Origin: Methylococcaceae bacterium
Lineage (GTDB): Bacteria; Pseudomonadota; Gammaproteobacteria; Methylococcales; Methylomonadaceae
Length of the DNA stretch: 44,639 nucleotides
Assembly (NCBI GenBank): GCA_900299045.1
Contig: OMIH01000100.1
Span: forward strand, 1 to 44,639
Direction: 5' to 3'
Shown here: positions 1 through 8,242 of the stretch, piece by piece
How positions within the stretch are numbered: the stretch's first letter is position 1
Layout: each line of letters starts with the position of its first letter
Notes under the pieces: generated by a model
What the model saw: the letters and a program-made list of their open reading frames with translations, nothing else
The model's database searches: none
What the model was told of the DNA's origin: nothing
Position numbers and translations under genes: made by a program

Positions 1-951
1 ACAAAAATAGCTTTAGGTGTTGCAGCAACGTTATTCGCATTCAACGCATCAGCTGACGAACACGCAGCAGCGCATCACCATCACCATGCTGCAAAACACG
101 CAGCACACGTTGAAACAGTTGAAACACACACTTCTTCTTTTTCACACACTAATACTAATACAAGCAATGCAAAAGTTGACGCGTTAGAAGCACAACTTCA
201 AGCAATGCAATCTGAAATTCGTGGCTTAAAAGCAGCGGCTAATCATCACGCAGTTGACCCTGATACAGCGAAAGTTCAAGAGTTAGATCAGTGGATGAAC
301 AGCGTCAAACATGAAGGTCATCACGGTAAAGAAGAGAAAGACAACATGGTATTCTTCCGTGGCGGTTACGGACGTAACAATGAAGCACGTGGTGGCACTG
401 TAGATCCTACAAATGCTAGCGGTACAGGCGGTTTGTTAAATGGGTCAATTGGCGATCAAGACGCATGGTATATTGGCGCAGGCTTTGATTTCAACATCAA
501 TGACAATTTATTTGGCATGATGAATGGTACTGAAGTTTTAGGCGAATTAATGTTCGATTACAAACAGCTAGGCGAAAGAAAACTTAACGGTTTAACTGCA
601 CCAGTTACTGCGATTGTAACTGACGGCAAAGTTCCTGGAGCAGTAAATTCAGAAACAGCAACAGTTAACGCATTAACTTTAGCCGCTTCACCAAAAATCA
701 AATTCTTCAAAGGCAGCAATTTCCGTCCTTGGTTAATTCCAGCTGGTCTTGAAATCACAGTTATCAGCCCACCATCTGATGCGATTACCGTTCTTAACCC
801 AGGCATGATGTTTGGCGCGGGTGCGGATTACAAAATCTGGAAAGACATCTACGCAGGTGCTGACGTACGTTACCACCACTCTTTTGACAATATGGACGGT
901 GTAAACCCTGACGGTGTAACAGCTGGTGGTTATTTAGGTTTAGGTTTCTAA
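1..951 (+). CDS. Outer-membrane beta-barrel protein, 5'-truncated, His-rich N-terminus
   Basis: The reading frame is open from base 1, so the true start lies a few codons outside the window; 316 codons are present. The visible N-terminus is a signal-peptide core (KIALGVAATLFAF) ending in an Ala-Ser-Ala cleavage site at codons 16-18. The mature part begins with a histidine-rich stretch (codons 21-49, including five consecutive His at 25-29), then a short heptad-like helix at codons 57-79, as seen ahead of some porin barrels. The rest alternates Gly/aromatic strands and ends in a terminal Phe (GYLGLGF), the usual outer-membrane insertion signal. A terminator follows at 976-1007. The family is not recognised; substrate and pore function are unknown. 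Metal binding by the His segment is an inference only. Confidence 0.75.
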   Translation, partial: TKIALGVAATLFAFNASADEHAAAHHHHHAAKHAAHVETVETHTSSFSHTNTNTSNAKVDALEAQLQAMQSEIRGLKAAANHHAVDPDTAKVQELDQWMNSVKHEGHHGKEEKDNMVFFRGGYGRNNEARGGTVDPTNASGTGGLLNGSIGDQDAWYIGAGFDFNINDNLFGMMNGTEVLGELMFDYKQLGERKLNGLTAPVTAIVTDGKVPGAVNSETATVNALTLAASPKIKFFKGSNFRPWLIPAGLEITVISPPSDAITVLNPGMMFGAGADYKIWKDIYAGADVRYHHSFDNMDGVNPDGVTAGGYLGLGF

Positions 952-975
952 GCGTCGCTTAAAACCCATCTAAAC

Positions 976-1007
976 AAAAAAGAGAGCGTCACTGCTCTCT
1001 TTTTTTT
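976..1007 (+). terminator. Intrinsic terminator after the outer-membrane protein gene
   Basis: A 12-bp perfect inverted repeat (AAAAAAGAGAGC paired with GCTCTCTTTTTT, 6-base loop) runs into an uninterrupted T tract, 25 bases after the stop codon at 951. The A-rich left arm means it could also work on the opposite strand. Confidence 0.88.
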
Positions 1008-1133
1008 GCCTAAAATTTATCCCGTCACATAGCGTTAATATAAAAACAGTAAACTAATCATCTATCTTGATTTTTTGATCAACCTGCCGATAAGAAAGGT
1101 GTGATTTTTATTTTAATGTAAGGAATTTTCACA

Positions 1134-1328
1134 ATGAATTTTGAAACGTATTTTAGTATGTTCAATTTAGCCATCGATGAAGAGCATTGCGCGAGTTTGA
1201 CACCTTCTTTTTGCCCTGAAATTATTGCTTTACTTAATTCACAACGTAGTGCAAAACGTAGCGTGAATCATGTAACGCATTTAGTACGTGATTACGGTTT
1301 TGATGAACACGTGCAAGGTTTAGCATAA
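1134..1328 (+). CDS. Hypothetical protein, 64 aa, coupled to a Rieske ferredoxin gene
   Basis: Not recognised. It is a 64-residue soluble-looking protein with no signal peptide or membrane segment, two cysteines (C19, C27) and several His in the C-terminal half. The start ATG has an AAGGAA ribosome binding site about 8 bases upstream. Its TAA stop (1326-1328) directly abuts the ATG of the Rieske ferredoxin gene, so the two are almost certainly co-transcribed and translationally coupled. That suggests a role linked to the ferredoxin, but nothing in the sequence states which. It is preceded by 126 bases after the upstream terminator that must hold the promoter. Confidence 0.65.
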   Translation: MNFETYFSMFNLAIDEEHCASLTPSFCPEIIALLNSQRSAKRSVNHVTHLVRDYGFDEHVQGLA

Positions 1329-1646
1329 ATGTCGACATGGATTTCTGTTTGTTCGATAGATGAATTAGAAAATGGTCAGCACCGTGTCGTTGAACTTGAC
1401 GACACGGATGTACTTGTTTTTAAACTTGACGATCAATTTTACGCCATTGAAGATGTGTGTTCGCACGATGGCGGTAAGATTGGCGGTGGAATGTGTGAGA
1501 ATGGCGAAATTATTTGCCCTCGTCATGGCGCTCGATTCTGTATTAAAACAGGTGAAGTGAAATCCCCTCCTGCATACGAAGGAGTGGAATGCTATGCTGT
1601 GCGTATTGAAAACAGAACTGTTCAAATTCAAAATCACCGCGATTAA
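1329..1646 (+). CDS. Rieske-type [2Fe-2S] ferredoxin
   Basis: A 105-residue single-domain Rieske protein. The two cluster motifs are intact: C44-x-H46 (CSH) and C63-P-x-H66 (CPRH), 16 residues apart, as in small ferredoxins of the non-heme iron oxygenase type. Such proteins carry single electrons in the cytoplasm; there is no signal peptide. In proteobacteria similar small Rieske proteins sit alone or beside iron-sulfur assembly genes, and no oxygenase subunits are next to this one, so the partner is unknown. It starts with ATG immediately after the stop codon of the 64-aa upstream gene and lies 89 bases before the slyD-like gene. Confidence 0.9.
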   Translation: MSTWISVCSIDELENGQHRVVELDDTDVLVFKLDDQFYAIEDVCSHDGGKIGGGMCENGEIICPRHGARFCIKTGEVKSPPAYEGVECYAVRIENRTVQIQNHRD

Positions 1647-1735
1647 ATTCCCTATTAAGTTATCTTTTTTCAGACAAAAAGCATTTAAGCCTTTATCATA
1701 TTCACTCGTTTATTTGAAAATTTAAAGGTTTAAAC

Positions 1736-2221
1736 ATGCAAATTAGCAACAATACTGCCGTTTCCATTCATTACACACTCACAAACGAAGCTGGCGAAGT
1801 TATTGACAGTTCAATTAAAAGTGGTGAGCCATTGGTTTATTTACACGGTCAAGCCAATATTATTTCTGGTTTAGAGCGTGCATTACATGGCAGACAAGTT
1901 GGCGATAAGTTTACGGCTCACATCCCTGCCTCTGACGCATACGGTCTTGTTTTTGAAGATCGCGTACAAGTGATTTCTCGTCAAATGTTTGATGGTATTG
2001 ACCACATTGAAGTCGGTATGCAATTTCACGCTGACGTGAGCGAAGGTCCAGGCATTGTTACTGTCGTCGCTGTAGATGGTGATAATATCACTATTGATGG
2101 CAACCATCCTCTAGCCGGTATGCCGTTGACATTTCAAATTGAAGTGATTGATATTCGCCCTGCTTCGGCAGAAGAAATTGAACATGGTCATATTCATGGC
2201 GCTGGCGGACACCACCATTAG
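1736..2221 (+). CDS. slyD: FKBP-type peptidyl-prolyl isomerase, SlyD-like
   Basis: 161 residues with SlyD-type architecture: an FKBP half at both ends of the chain split by an inserted IF (insert-in-flap) chaperone domain at about residues 65-125. Diagnostic stretches are GEPLVYLHGQANIISGLERA and GRQVGDKF near the N-terminus. It catalyses cis-trans isomerisation of peptidyl-proline bonds and assists folding in the cytoplasm. The C-terminal tail is short but histidine-rich (HGHIHGAGGHHH), a reduced version of the E. coli SlyD nickel-binding tail. An AAAGG ribosome binding site precedes the ATG. fabI follows 25 bases downstream, so co-transcription is likely. Other SlyD/FkpB-like FKBPs are close in sequence, so the symbol is family-level. 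Confidence 0.88.
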   Translation: MQISNNTAVSIHYTLTNEAGEVIDSSIKSGEPLVYLHGQANIISGLERALHGRQVGDKFTAHIPASDAYGLVFEDRVQVISRQMFDGIDHIEVGMQFHADVSEGPGIVTVVAVDGDNITIDGNHPLAGMPLTFQIEVIDIRPASAEEIEHGHIHGAGGHHH

Positions 2222-2246
2222 TCGTTAATTTTTAGGAGTAGTGTTT

Positions 2247-3029
2247 ATGGCTTTTATGCAAGGCAAACGGGTATTGATTGTTGGCTTAATTAGCAATCGT
2301 TCAATTGCATGGGGAATTGCGCAAGCAATGCACCGTGAAGGCGCAGAGCTTGCTTTTACTTATCAAAATGAAAAACTCAAAGATCGTGTTATTACGATGG
2401 CCGCTGAACTAGGCTCGTCAATTGCCATTGAATGCGATGTGAGCAGTGATGAGCAAATTAATCACGTTTTCAGCGAATTAGGCAAGCAGTGGGACGGTTT
2501 AGATTGCATCGTCCATTCAGTGGCTTTTGCGCCACGCGAAGCGCTTGATGGTGACTATGTAGAGGCGACTACTCGCGAAAATTTCCGAATTGCACACGAT
2601 ATTAGCTCGTATAGCTTTACAGCACTTGCCAAGGCAGGTCGCTCAATGATGGCGGGACGCAATGGCTCTTTATTGACGTTGAGTTATTTAGGTGCTGAAC
2701 GTGCTATCCCCAATTACAACGTGATGGGCGTAGCAAAAGCCAGTTTAGAAGCCAATGTGCGCTATATGGCGGTGTCTTTAGGCGCAGAAGGAACACGCGT
2801 TAATGCGATTTCAGCGGGACCCATTAGAACCCTTGCAGCGTCAGGAATCAATGATTTTAAAGCAATGCTCAGTAAAGCAGCCGATGCCGCGCCACTGAAA
2901 AAGAATGTAACCATTGAGGAAGTAGGCAACGCTGCGGCTTTTTTGTGTTCAGATTTAGCATCAGGCATTACAGGTGAATTAATGTACGTTGATTGTGGCT
3001 ATAACATTATGGGATTAGCGGCCGTTTAA
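2247..3029 (+). CDS. fabI: Enoyl-[acyl-carrier-protein] reductase (NADH), FabI
   Basis: 260 residues, the last reductive step of each fatty-acid elongation cycle. The short-chain dehydrogenase fold shows the FabI N-terminus ([16 protein letters not shown]), active-site Tyr147 and Tyr157 and Lys164 inside [20 protein letters not shown], and the [12 protein letters not shown] segment of the flexible substrate loop. The start is ATG 2247: AGGAG lies 8 bases upstream, whereas an in-frame GTG at 2241 is only 2 bases from it and would add MF. Position 93 is Ala where E. coli has Gly, which is common in the family. A terminator follows at 3062-3098. The upstream neighbour at 25 bases is the slyD-like gene. 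Confidence 0.96.
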   Translation: MAFMQGKRVLIVGLISNRSIAWGIAQAMHREGAELAFTYQNEKLKDRVITMAAELGSSIAIECDVSSDEQINHVFSELGKQWDGLDCIVHSVAFAPREALDGDYVEATTRENFRIAHDISSYSFTALAKAGRSMMAGRNGSLLTLSYLGAERAIPNYNVMGVAKASLEANVRYMAVSLGAEGTRVNAISAGPIRTLAASGINDFKAMLSKAADAAPLKKNVTIEEVGNAAAFLCSDLASGITGELMYVDCGYNIMGLAAV

Positions 3030-3061
3030 CCACGTTTTCATCTTTGCGCGATATATTTCAT

Positions 3062-3098
3062 AAAACGGTGATATCTAAACAGTATCGCCGTTTTTTTT
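3062..3098 (+). terminator. Intrinsic terminator after fabI
   Basis: A 12-bp stem (AAAACGGTGATA with TATCGCCGTTTT, one G-U pair) closes a 9-base loop and is followed by eight T, 32 bases after the fabI stop. It separates fabI from ackA. Confidence 0.88.
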
Positions 3099-3122
3099 AT
3101 CCCCTTTTTACTTGGAAATGCT

Positions 3123-4313
3123 ATGTCAACGCTTATTGTTAACGTCGGAAGTACATCAGTTAAAACACAATTATTCGATAACGACCTTCAGCTCAAAGCA
3201 GAGTTAAATGCCGATTACGGTGCAAAAGACGGATTGAACATGTCGGGGATATCACTTCACAATACCCCTTTTTCACATAAAGATTCCACTATCCATCATG
3301 CAGAAGCGACGCTTGCCTTTTTATTTGACACTTGGCAAGGCTGGTTAAATGCGCAGGAAATCACGCTTTGTGCCATTGGGCATCGTGTTGTACATGGGGG
3401 AGCAAACTTGCGGTCTATCACAACAATCACACACGCCGTTTTAGAAACCATTAAAACATTAGATAACTACGCGCCACTGCACAATCCGCTCAATCGCCTA
3501 GGCATTGAGATGGCGGGGCGTTTTTTTATGAATGTGATTCAATATGCGGTGTTTGATACGGCATTTCATCGTAACATTCCCGTGTATGCGGGTCGCTACG
3601 CCATTGCAGAAAACTTATCTGACCATGTCGACTTTTATCGTTACGGTTTTCACGGCATTTCCTGCCAACATAGTGTCAATACGGCTGCGCAACTGCTTAA
3701 TCAATCGCACGAAAATCTAAATTTAATTATTTTACATTTAGGTGGTGGTGCGAGTGCAACAGCGGTAAAAAATGGCATCAGTGTAGATACATCAATGGGA
3801 TTTTCACCAACTGAAGGTCTTATTATGGCGAGTCGCTGCGGTGATATTGATCCAATGATTGCCGTCACTTTAGCGCAAGAAGGAAAAACTATTGAAGATA
3901 TCAATCAATTACTCAATAAACAAAGTGGTCTGAAAGGTCTTTGTGGTGAAAGTGATATGCGCACCATCTTAGAGCAAGCCGTGCAAGGTGATCGAGTGAG
4001 TGAACTTGCGTTAAGCCTTTTTTGTTATCGAATTCAAAAATATATTGGCGCATATTTTGCTGTATTAAATGGTAACGTGGATGCCCTTATTTTTACAGGC
4101 GGCATTGGCGAAAATTCCCCCGATATTCGTCAACGTATTTTGCACAATATGGATGGACTGGGATTGGTATTAGATAAACATCTCAATCATCAACAACGAC
4201 AAGGTCACAGTTTTGATGCAAGCGCAACCAATAGCCGTTCGCGCATTTTGCTCATTCACGCTCAAGAAGAACGTGAAATCGCAAAACAAATCCGCGCATT
4301 TATCACCAATTAA
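3123..4313 (+). CDS. ackA: Acetate kinase
   Basis: 396 residues, matching the family length of about 400. It interconverts acetate plus ATP with acetyl phosphate in the cytoplasm. Conserved residues are visible: N7 in NVGSTSVK, R88 in GHRVVHGG, D145 in FDTAFHR, H177 in YGFHGIS, the GGGAS nucleotide motif at 207-211, R238 in ASRCGDIDP, the FTGGIGENS motif and a C-terminal QEEREIA. No phosphotransacetylase or phosphoketolase gene lies beside it, so its pathway partner is elsewhere. The stop codon shares the palindrome TTAA with the mrcB stop on the other strand (4-base convergent overlap), leaving no room for a terminator between them. The ATG follows a weak GGA. Confidence 0.96.
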   Translation: MSTLIVNVGSTSVKTQLFDNDLQLKAELNADYGAKDGLNMSGISLHNTPFSHKDSTIHHAEATLAFLFDTWQGWLNAQEITLCAIGHRVVHGGANLRSITTITHAVLETIKTLDNYAPLHNPLNRLGIEMAGRFFMNVIQYAVFDTAFHRNIPVYAGRYAIAENLSDHVDFYRYGFHGISCQHSVNTAAQLLNQSHENLNLIILHLGGGASATAVKNGISVDTSMGFSPTEGLIMASRCGDIDPMIAVTLAQEGKTIEDINQLLNKQSGLKGLCGESDMRTILEQAVQGDRVSELALSLFCYRIQKYIGAYFAVLNGNVDALIFTGGIGENSPDIRQRILHNMDGLGLVLDKHLNHQQRQGHSFDASATNSRSRILLIHAQEEREIAKQIRAFITN

Positions 4314-6715
4314 AAATTCGTCGGCAATTCATCGTCTATCGCATTATTAGGGGGCGCATAGGTATCATTACCTAATTCAGGCGGCACATAAAAGCCACTG
4401 CTACTACTGCCGCCACAACTAGCCGTTGCTTTGGGTTGTGAACCGGTAATATAAGGGTAGCTATGTGCGCTACTACCGCCACAACTACCGTTTACTAGCT
4501 GCCCTGTCATCGCATCCACATTAACCATCGTAATATTATCAGGTGGAATTAAATTGACGGGTTGCGTAGAAATTTGCTTCATTAGCGATAACCACACAGG
4601 TAGCGCCCCTGTCGCCCCAGTTAATCCAGCAGGTTTATTATCGTCGCGCCCAACCCACACAACGGATAAGTAGTCACCAGAATATCCCGCAAACCAGCTA
4701 TCTTTCGCATCATTTGTGGTGCCCGTCTTCCCCACTAAGCCATAATTTTTAGGAAAAACATTATAGGCAGCATGCCCAGTGCCTTCTGTCATCACTTCTT
4801 GAAGCATCGTATTTAAAATATAAGTAACAGCGGGATCAATGGCTTGTTTCACCACGAATGGATAACTTTGCAGACGCTTTCCATCTGACGCCACAACAGC
4901 ACGAATAGCTTTTAGACGCATCAAAAAACCATCACCTGCCAGTGTTTGATAGACTTGCGTAACATCTAAAGGCGTGAGTTGGGCTGAACCAAGTAAAAAC
5001 GAAGGGAAATGTTCAACATCTCGTGTCACGCCCATTTCTCTAAGTGTATCAATGACATTATCAACACCTACATCCATCCCAATACGAACCGTCGCCAGAT
5101 TGTAAGAATGCGCAAGTGCCTTATGCAAACTCACCATGCCGTGTTCACGATGATCATAGTTTTTTGGTGTCCACGGTGCACTGCCTTTATTTGGAACAAC
5201 AATTTCGCTATCACTCACCATCGAGCTAATGGTGTATTTTTCAGGGTTGTTAAGCGCGGTTAAATAGATGACAGGCTTAATGAGCGAACCAATTGGACGT
5301 ATCGCATCTAACGCACGATTAAAGCCTGATGACACGACCTCACGCCCACTCGTCAATGCCGCAATCTCACCACTATCACGACGCGTTACCACAGCGGCAG
5401 CTTCCAATTCACTTGTATTGGGTAGCTTTTCGAGCTGGGCGAGTTGTGTTTTGACTGTTTTTTCCAGTGTATCTTGAACATGAGTGTCAATGGTCGTAAA
5501 GATACTCAACCCTTCTGAGGTTAAATCTTCTTCTCGATATTCTTGTGTTAGCTGACGTTTTACTAAATCCATAAAATAGGGATAACGATTCGCTGAACGG
5601 TGCGCATTCGCCATAACGCCTAAAGGCTTGGCTTTTGCATCATTCGCTTGTTTAGTTGAAATGAGCTCTGCAGAAGCCATTTCCTCCAAAATCAAATTAC
5701 GACGCTGTGTAGCACGATCCGCCACGCGACGTGGATCGTAATAAGACGGTCCACGCACTAGTGCAACCAAGGACACTAATTGGTGCAGCGGCAAATCTTT
5801 GAGTGTACTGTTGAAATAAAATTCACTCGCTAAACCAAATCCATGAACGGCACTGTTTCCATCCTGCCCTAAATAAATTTCATTCAAATAGGCTTCTAAA
5901 ATTTCATCTTTACTGTAGCGATATTCCAAAATTAACGCCATTAGCGCTTCGTTAACTTTTCGCGTTAAACTCCGCTCAGAAGTTAAATAAAAATTTTTCA
6001 CTAGCTGTTGCGTGATGGTACTCCCTCCTTGAACCATTCCCCCAGCACGAATATTAGCAAGCATAGCGCGTGCAATGCCTCGCGGAGATAATCCAAAGTG
6101 ATGATAAAAGTCACGATCTTCTGAGGCGAGTAACGCGTCAATTAACGCCTTAGGCGTTTCTGAAAGCTTAATCAACACGCGATCTTCTTTGATATTGGGA
6201 TATAAATTTCCAATTTGCGCGGGATCCATACGCAGTAAGGCAACGTCTTGCGATTTCTGATTTAAATCGACAATGTTGACGAGAGTTGAGTCTGTAAACG
6301 TTAATCGAAATAATCCGCTATCTTGTGGTTGATCCCAAAAATCAAAATGACGTGTTTTGACTGTAATTTGCTGTGCACGTTTTACATAAGTGCCTTCAGC
6401 AATTAAATTACTATCTTGGCGATAATGCAATGTTTGGAGCAATTCCTCAAATTTGGAGGCACTCATGCTATAACCTGCATAAAGCTCAACGGGACTTGCA
6501 TAAACGCGAGCAGGAATTGCCCAGCGTTTTCCTTCGAATTGTTTGCGGACACTATGATCTAATACCCCTACATATCCAAACAAGAAAAAGCCGCCCACTC
6601 CCAATGCAATCGTAAAAAAACTGGTAAACCAAGGAAAGCCTCTTTTCTTTTTTCTGCTGCGTTGACGTGGTGATTGGTCGTAACGCGAACCACTTGTTCT
6701 CTTTCTTTCTGCCAT
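4310..6715 (-). CDS. mrcB: Penicillin-binding protein 1B, bifunctional peptidoglycan synthase
   Basis: 801 residues, a class A PBP that polymerises lipid II and cross-links the stem peptides. Layout: basic cytoplasmic tail (1-27), one membrane anchor (about 28-52), a UB2H-like region (about 65-150), glycosyltransferase family 51 (about 185-350) with catalytic Glu199 in ASEDRDF and GGSTITQQLVKN, then the transpeptidase with S477-L-I-K, S537-Y-N and K663-T-G. The UB2H region and the segment order point to PBP1B rather than PBP1A; in E. coli this region receives the activator LpoB. The C-terminal tail is Ser/Gly/Pro-rich and carries SCGGSS twice (C745, C767). It converges on ackA with a 4-base overlap and diverges from trkA. 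Confidence 0.94.
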   Translation of the reverse strand: MAERKRTSGSRYDQSPRQRSRKKKRGFPWFTSFFTIALGVGGFFLFGYVGVLDHSVRKQFEGKRWAIPARVYASPVELYAGYSMSASKFEELLQTLHYRQDSNLIAEGTYVKRAQQITVKTRHFDFWDQPQDSGLFRLTFTDSTLVNIVDLNQKSQDVALLRMDPAQIGNLYPNIKEDRVLIKLSETPKALIDALLASEDRDFYHHFGLSPRGIARAMLANIRAGGMVQGGSTITQQLVKNFYLTSERSLTRKVNEALMALILEYRYSKDEILEAYLNEIYLGQDGNSAVHGFGLASEFYFNSTLKDLPLHQLVSLVALVRGPSYYDPRRVADRATQRRNLILEEMASAELISTKQANDAKAKPLGVMANAHRSANRYPYFMDLVKRQLTQEYREEDLTSEGLSIFTTIDTHVQDTLEKTVKTQLAQLEKLPNTSELEAAAVVTRRDSGEIAALTSGREVVSSGFNRALDAIRPIGSLIKPVIYLTALNNPEKYTISSMVSDSEIVVPNKGSAPWTPKNYDHREHGMVSLHKALAHSYNLATVRIGMDVGVDNVIDTLREMGVTRDVEHFPSFLLGSAQLTPLDVTQVYQTLAGDGFLMRLKAIRAVVASDGKRLQSYPFVVKQAIDPAVTYILNTMLQEVMTEGTGHAAYNVFPKNYGLVGKTGTTNDAKDSWFAGYSGDYLSVVWVGRDDNKPAGLTGATGALPVWLSLMKQISTQPVNLIPPDNITMVNVDAMTGQLVNGSCGGSSAHSYPYITGSQPKATASCGGSSSSGFYVPPELGNDTYAPPNNAIDDELPTNF

Positions 6716-6865
6716 GATGAAATACGAATGTTAAAGATAGCTAATCATAGCATTGCACTGCCTTTGCTACCACATACCCTCGTAAAAACTGGTAATTGTT
6801 AGTGAAGAAAAGTGTAAATTTCAGTAAAATTCCCGCTTTATCTCTTTTATGACTGTTATTTACTT

Positions 6866-8233
6866 ATGAAAATACTAATTCTAGGCGCTGGCTCAACGGG
6901 TGCGTCTGTTGCAGAGGCGCTTGCGAGTGAAGAAAATGATATTGTTGTCGTTGATTTTAAAGTAGATTTACTCGAAGCCCTCAAAGAACGTTTTGATATT
7001 GCCACAGTGGCGGGAAATGCCGCTCATCCCAGCATATTAGAACAAGCCGGTATTAGTAACATGGATATGGTGATTGCGGTAACAGATCGAGATGAAACCA
7101 ATATGCTAGCTTGCTTAATTATCAACGCGCTTTACAGCAAACCGCGCACTATCGCGCGTGTTCGCGCTATTGACTATCTCAAACACCCTAAACTCTTTAG
7201 CTCAAAAGGCATTCCCGTTGACATCGTAATTAGTCCAGAGCAAATTGTGATGCAATCCATTCGTAATTTGATTGAATTTCCAGGTGTTCTACAAGTGTCT
7301 GAATTTGCAAACGGATTAGTACGTTTATTTTCCGTTAAAGTCGTCGCTAATGGGGATTTAACAGGTAAAAAAATCAAAACCCTCAAAGAACGCTTTGTTA
7401 GCGGAAAAACGCGTGTCGTTGCTATTTTTAGACAAGGTTTACCGCTTGGCGTCAACGGTGATGCCACTATTGAAACCGGTGACGAAGTCTTTTTTGTTGC
7501 GCCACGCAAAGAAGTTCGACGGGTATTGGAAGAATTAGGTAAATTAGAAGAGCCAATTAAACGCATTATCATCGCAGGGGGGGGGCATGTTGGAAAACGT
7601 CTTGCCCTTGCATTAGAAGATAAATATCAAGTCAAAATTATTGAACATGACGTAAATCGCGCTAAAAAAATCGCTAATGATTTAGACAAAACGGTGGTAC
7701 TACTTGGTGATTGTGCTGATGAAAAATTGTTGCTTGATGAGTCTATTGAAAATACCGATTTGTTCTGCGCTATTACTGATAATGATGGTGTCAATATTAT
7801 TTCCGCCTCGCTTGCAAAAAGCTTAGGAGCGCGAAAAACAATTTGCCTTCTCAATCATGCCTCTTATACAAAATTAGTTCACGGTACAAGCATCGACGCG
7901 GTGATTTTACCTAATCAAGAAACCTTAGGTAGTATTTTAAAACATGTGCGCAGTGGGGATGTTGCACAAGTGATTTCACTTTGTGGTGGGACGGCTGAAG
8001 CCATTGAAGCCATTGCGCATCATAACGGACGTGAGGATTCGGTTGTGGGCAAACAAGTCGATTCCGTAAAATTTCCACCGGGAATTGTCATGGGCGCATT
8101 AATTCGCAATAACGAAGTTATCGCGGTACATCATGATACGATTTTTAAAGAAGATGATCATGTCATCATGTTTGCGATGAATAAAAAACTCATCCCTCAC
8201 ATTGAAAAATCTTTTCAACCAATTAGCATTTAA
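6866..8233 (+). CDS. trkA: Trk potassium uptake system, NAD-binding regulatory subunit TrkA
   Basis: 455 residues made of two RCK units. The first begins GAGSTGASVAEAL and has an acidic residue at the end of strand 2 (VVVDF); the second begins at about residue 233 with IIIAGGGHVGKRL. Each Rossmann part is followed by a TrkA-C domain. The cytoplasmic protein gates the TrkH membrane channel in response to nucleotides and is needed for potassium uptake. The second glycine loop is encoded by a run of nine G (7577-7585), a possible slippage site. Start at ATG 6866 by family alignment; no strong ribosome binding site is visible. trkH follows 9 bases after the stop, and mrcB is divergent 150 bases upstream. 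Confidence 0.96.
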   Translation: MKILILGAGSTGASVAEALASEENDIVVVDFKVDLLEALKERFDIATVAGNAAHPSILEQAGISNMDMVIAVTDRDETNMLACLIINALYSKPRTIARVRAIDYLKHPKLFSSKGIPVDIVISPEQIVMQSIRNLIEFPGVLQVSEFANGLVRLFSVKVVANGDLTGKKIKTLKERFVSGKTRVVAIFRQGLPLGVNGDATIETGDEVFFVAPRKEVRRVLEELGKLEEPIKRIIIAGGGHVGKRLALALEDKYQVKIIEHDVNRAKKIANDLDKTVVLLGDCADEKLLLDESIENTDLFCAITDNDGVNIISASLAKSLGARKTICLLNHASYTKLVHGTSIDAVILPNQETLGSILKHVRSGDVAQVISLCGGTAEAIEAIAHHNGREDSVVGKQVDSVKFPPGIVMGALIRNNEVIAVHHDTIFKEDDHVIMFAMNKKLIPHIEKSFQPISI

Positions 8234-8242
8234 GGAACGTTG

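Noticed and set aside
1064-1083. Palindromic TTGATTTTTTGATCAA before the 64-residue gene
   Set aside because: A 5-bp stem in AT-rich sequence with no supporting promoter geometry; not strong enough for an operator call.
2241-2246. GTG start for fabI giving two extra residues
   Set aside because: It is 2 bases from AGGAG, too close for initiation; ATG 2247 has proper spacing and matches the family N-terminus.
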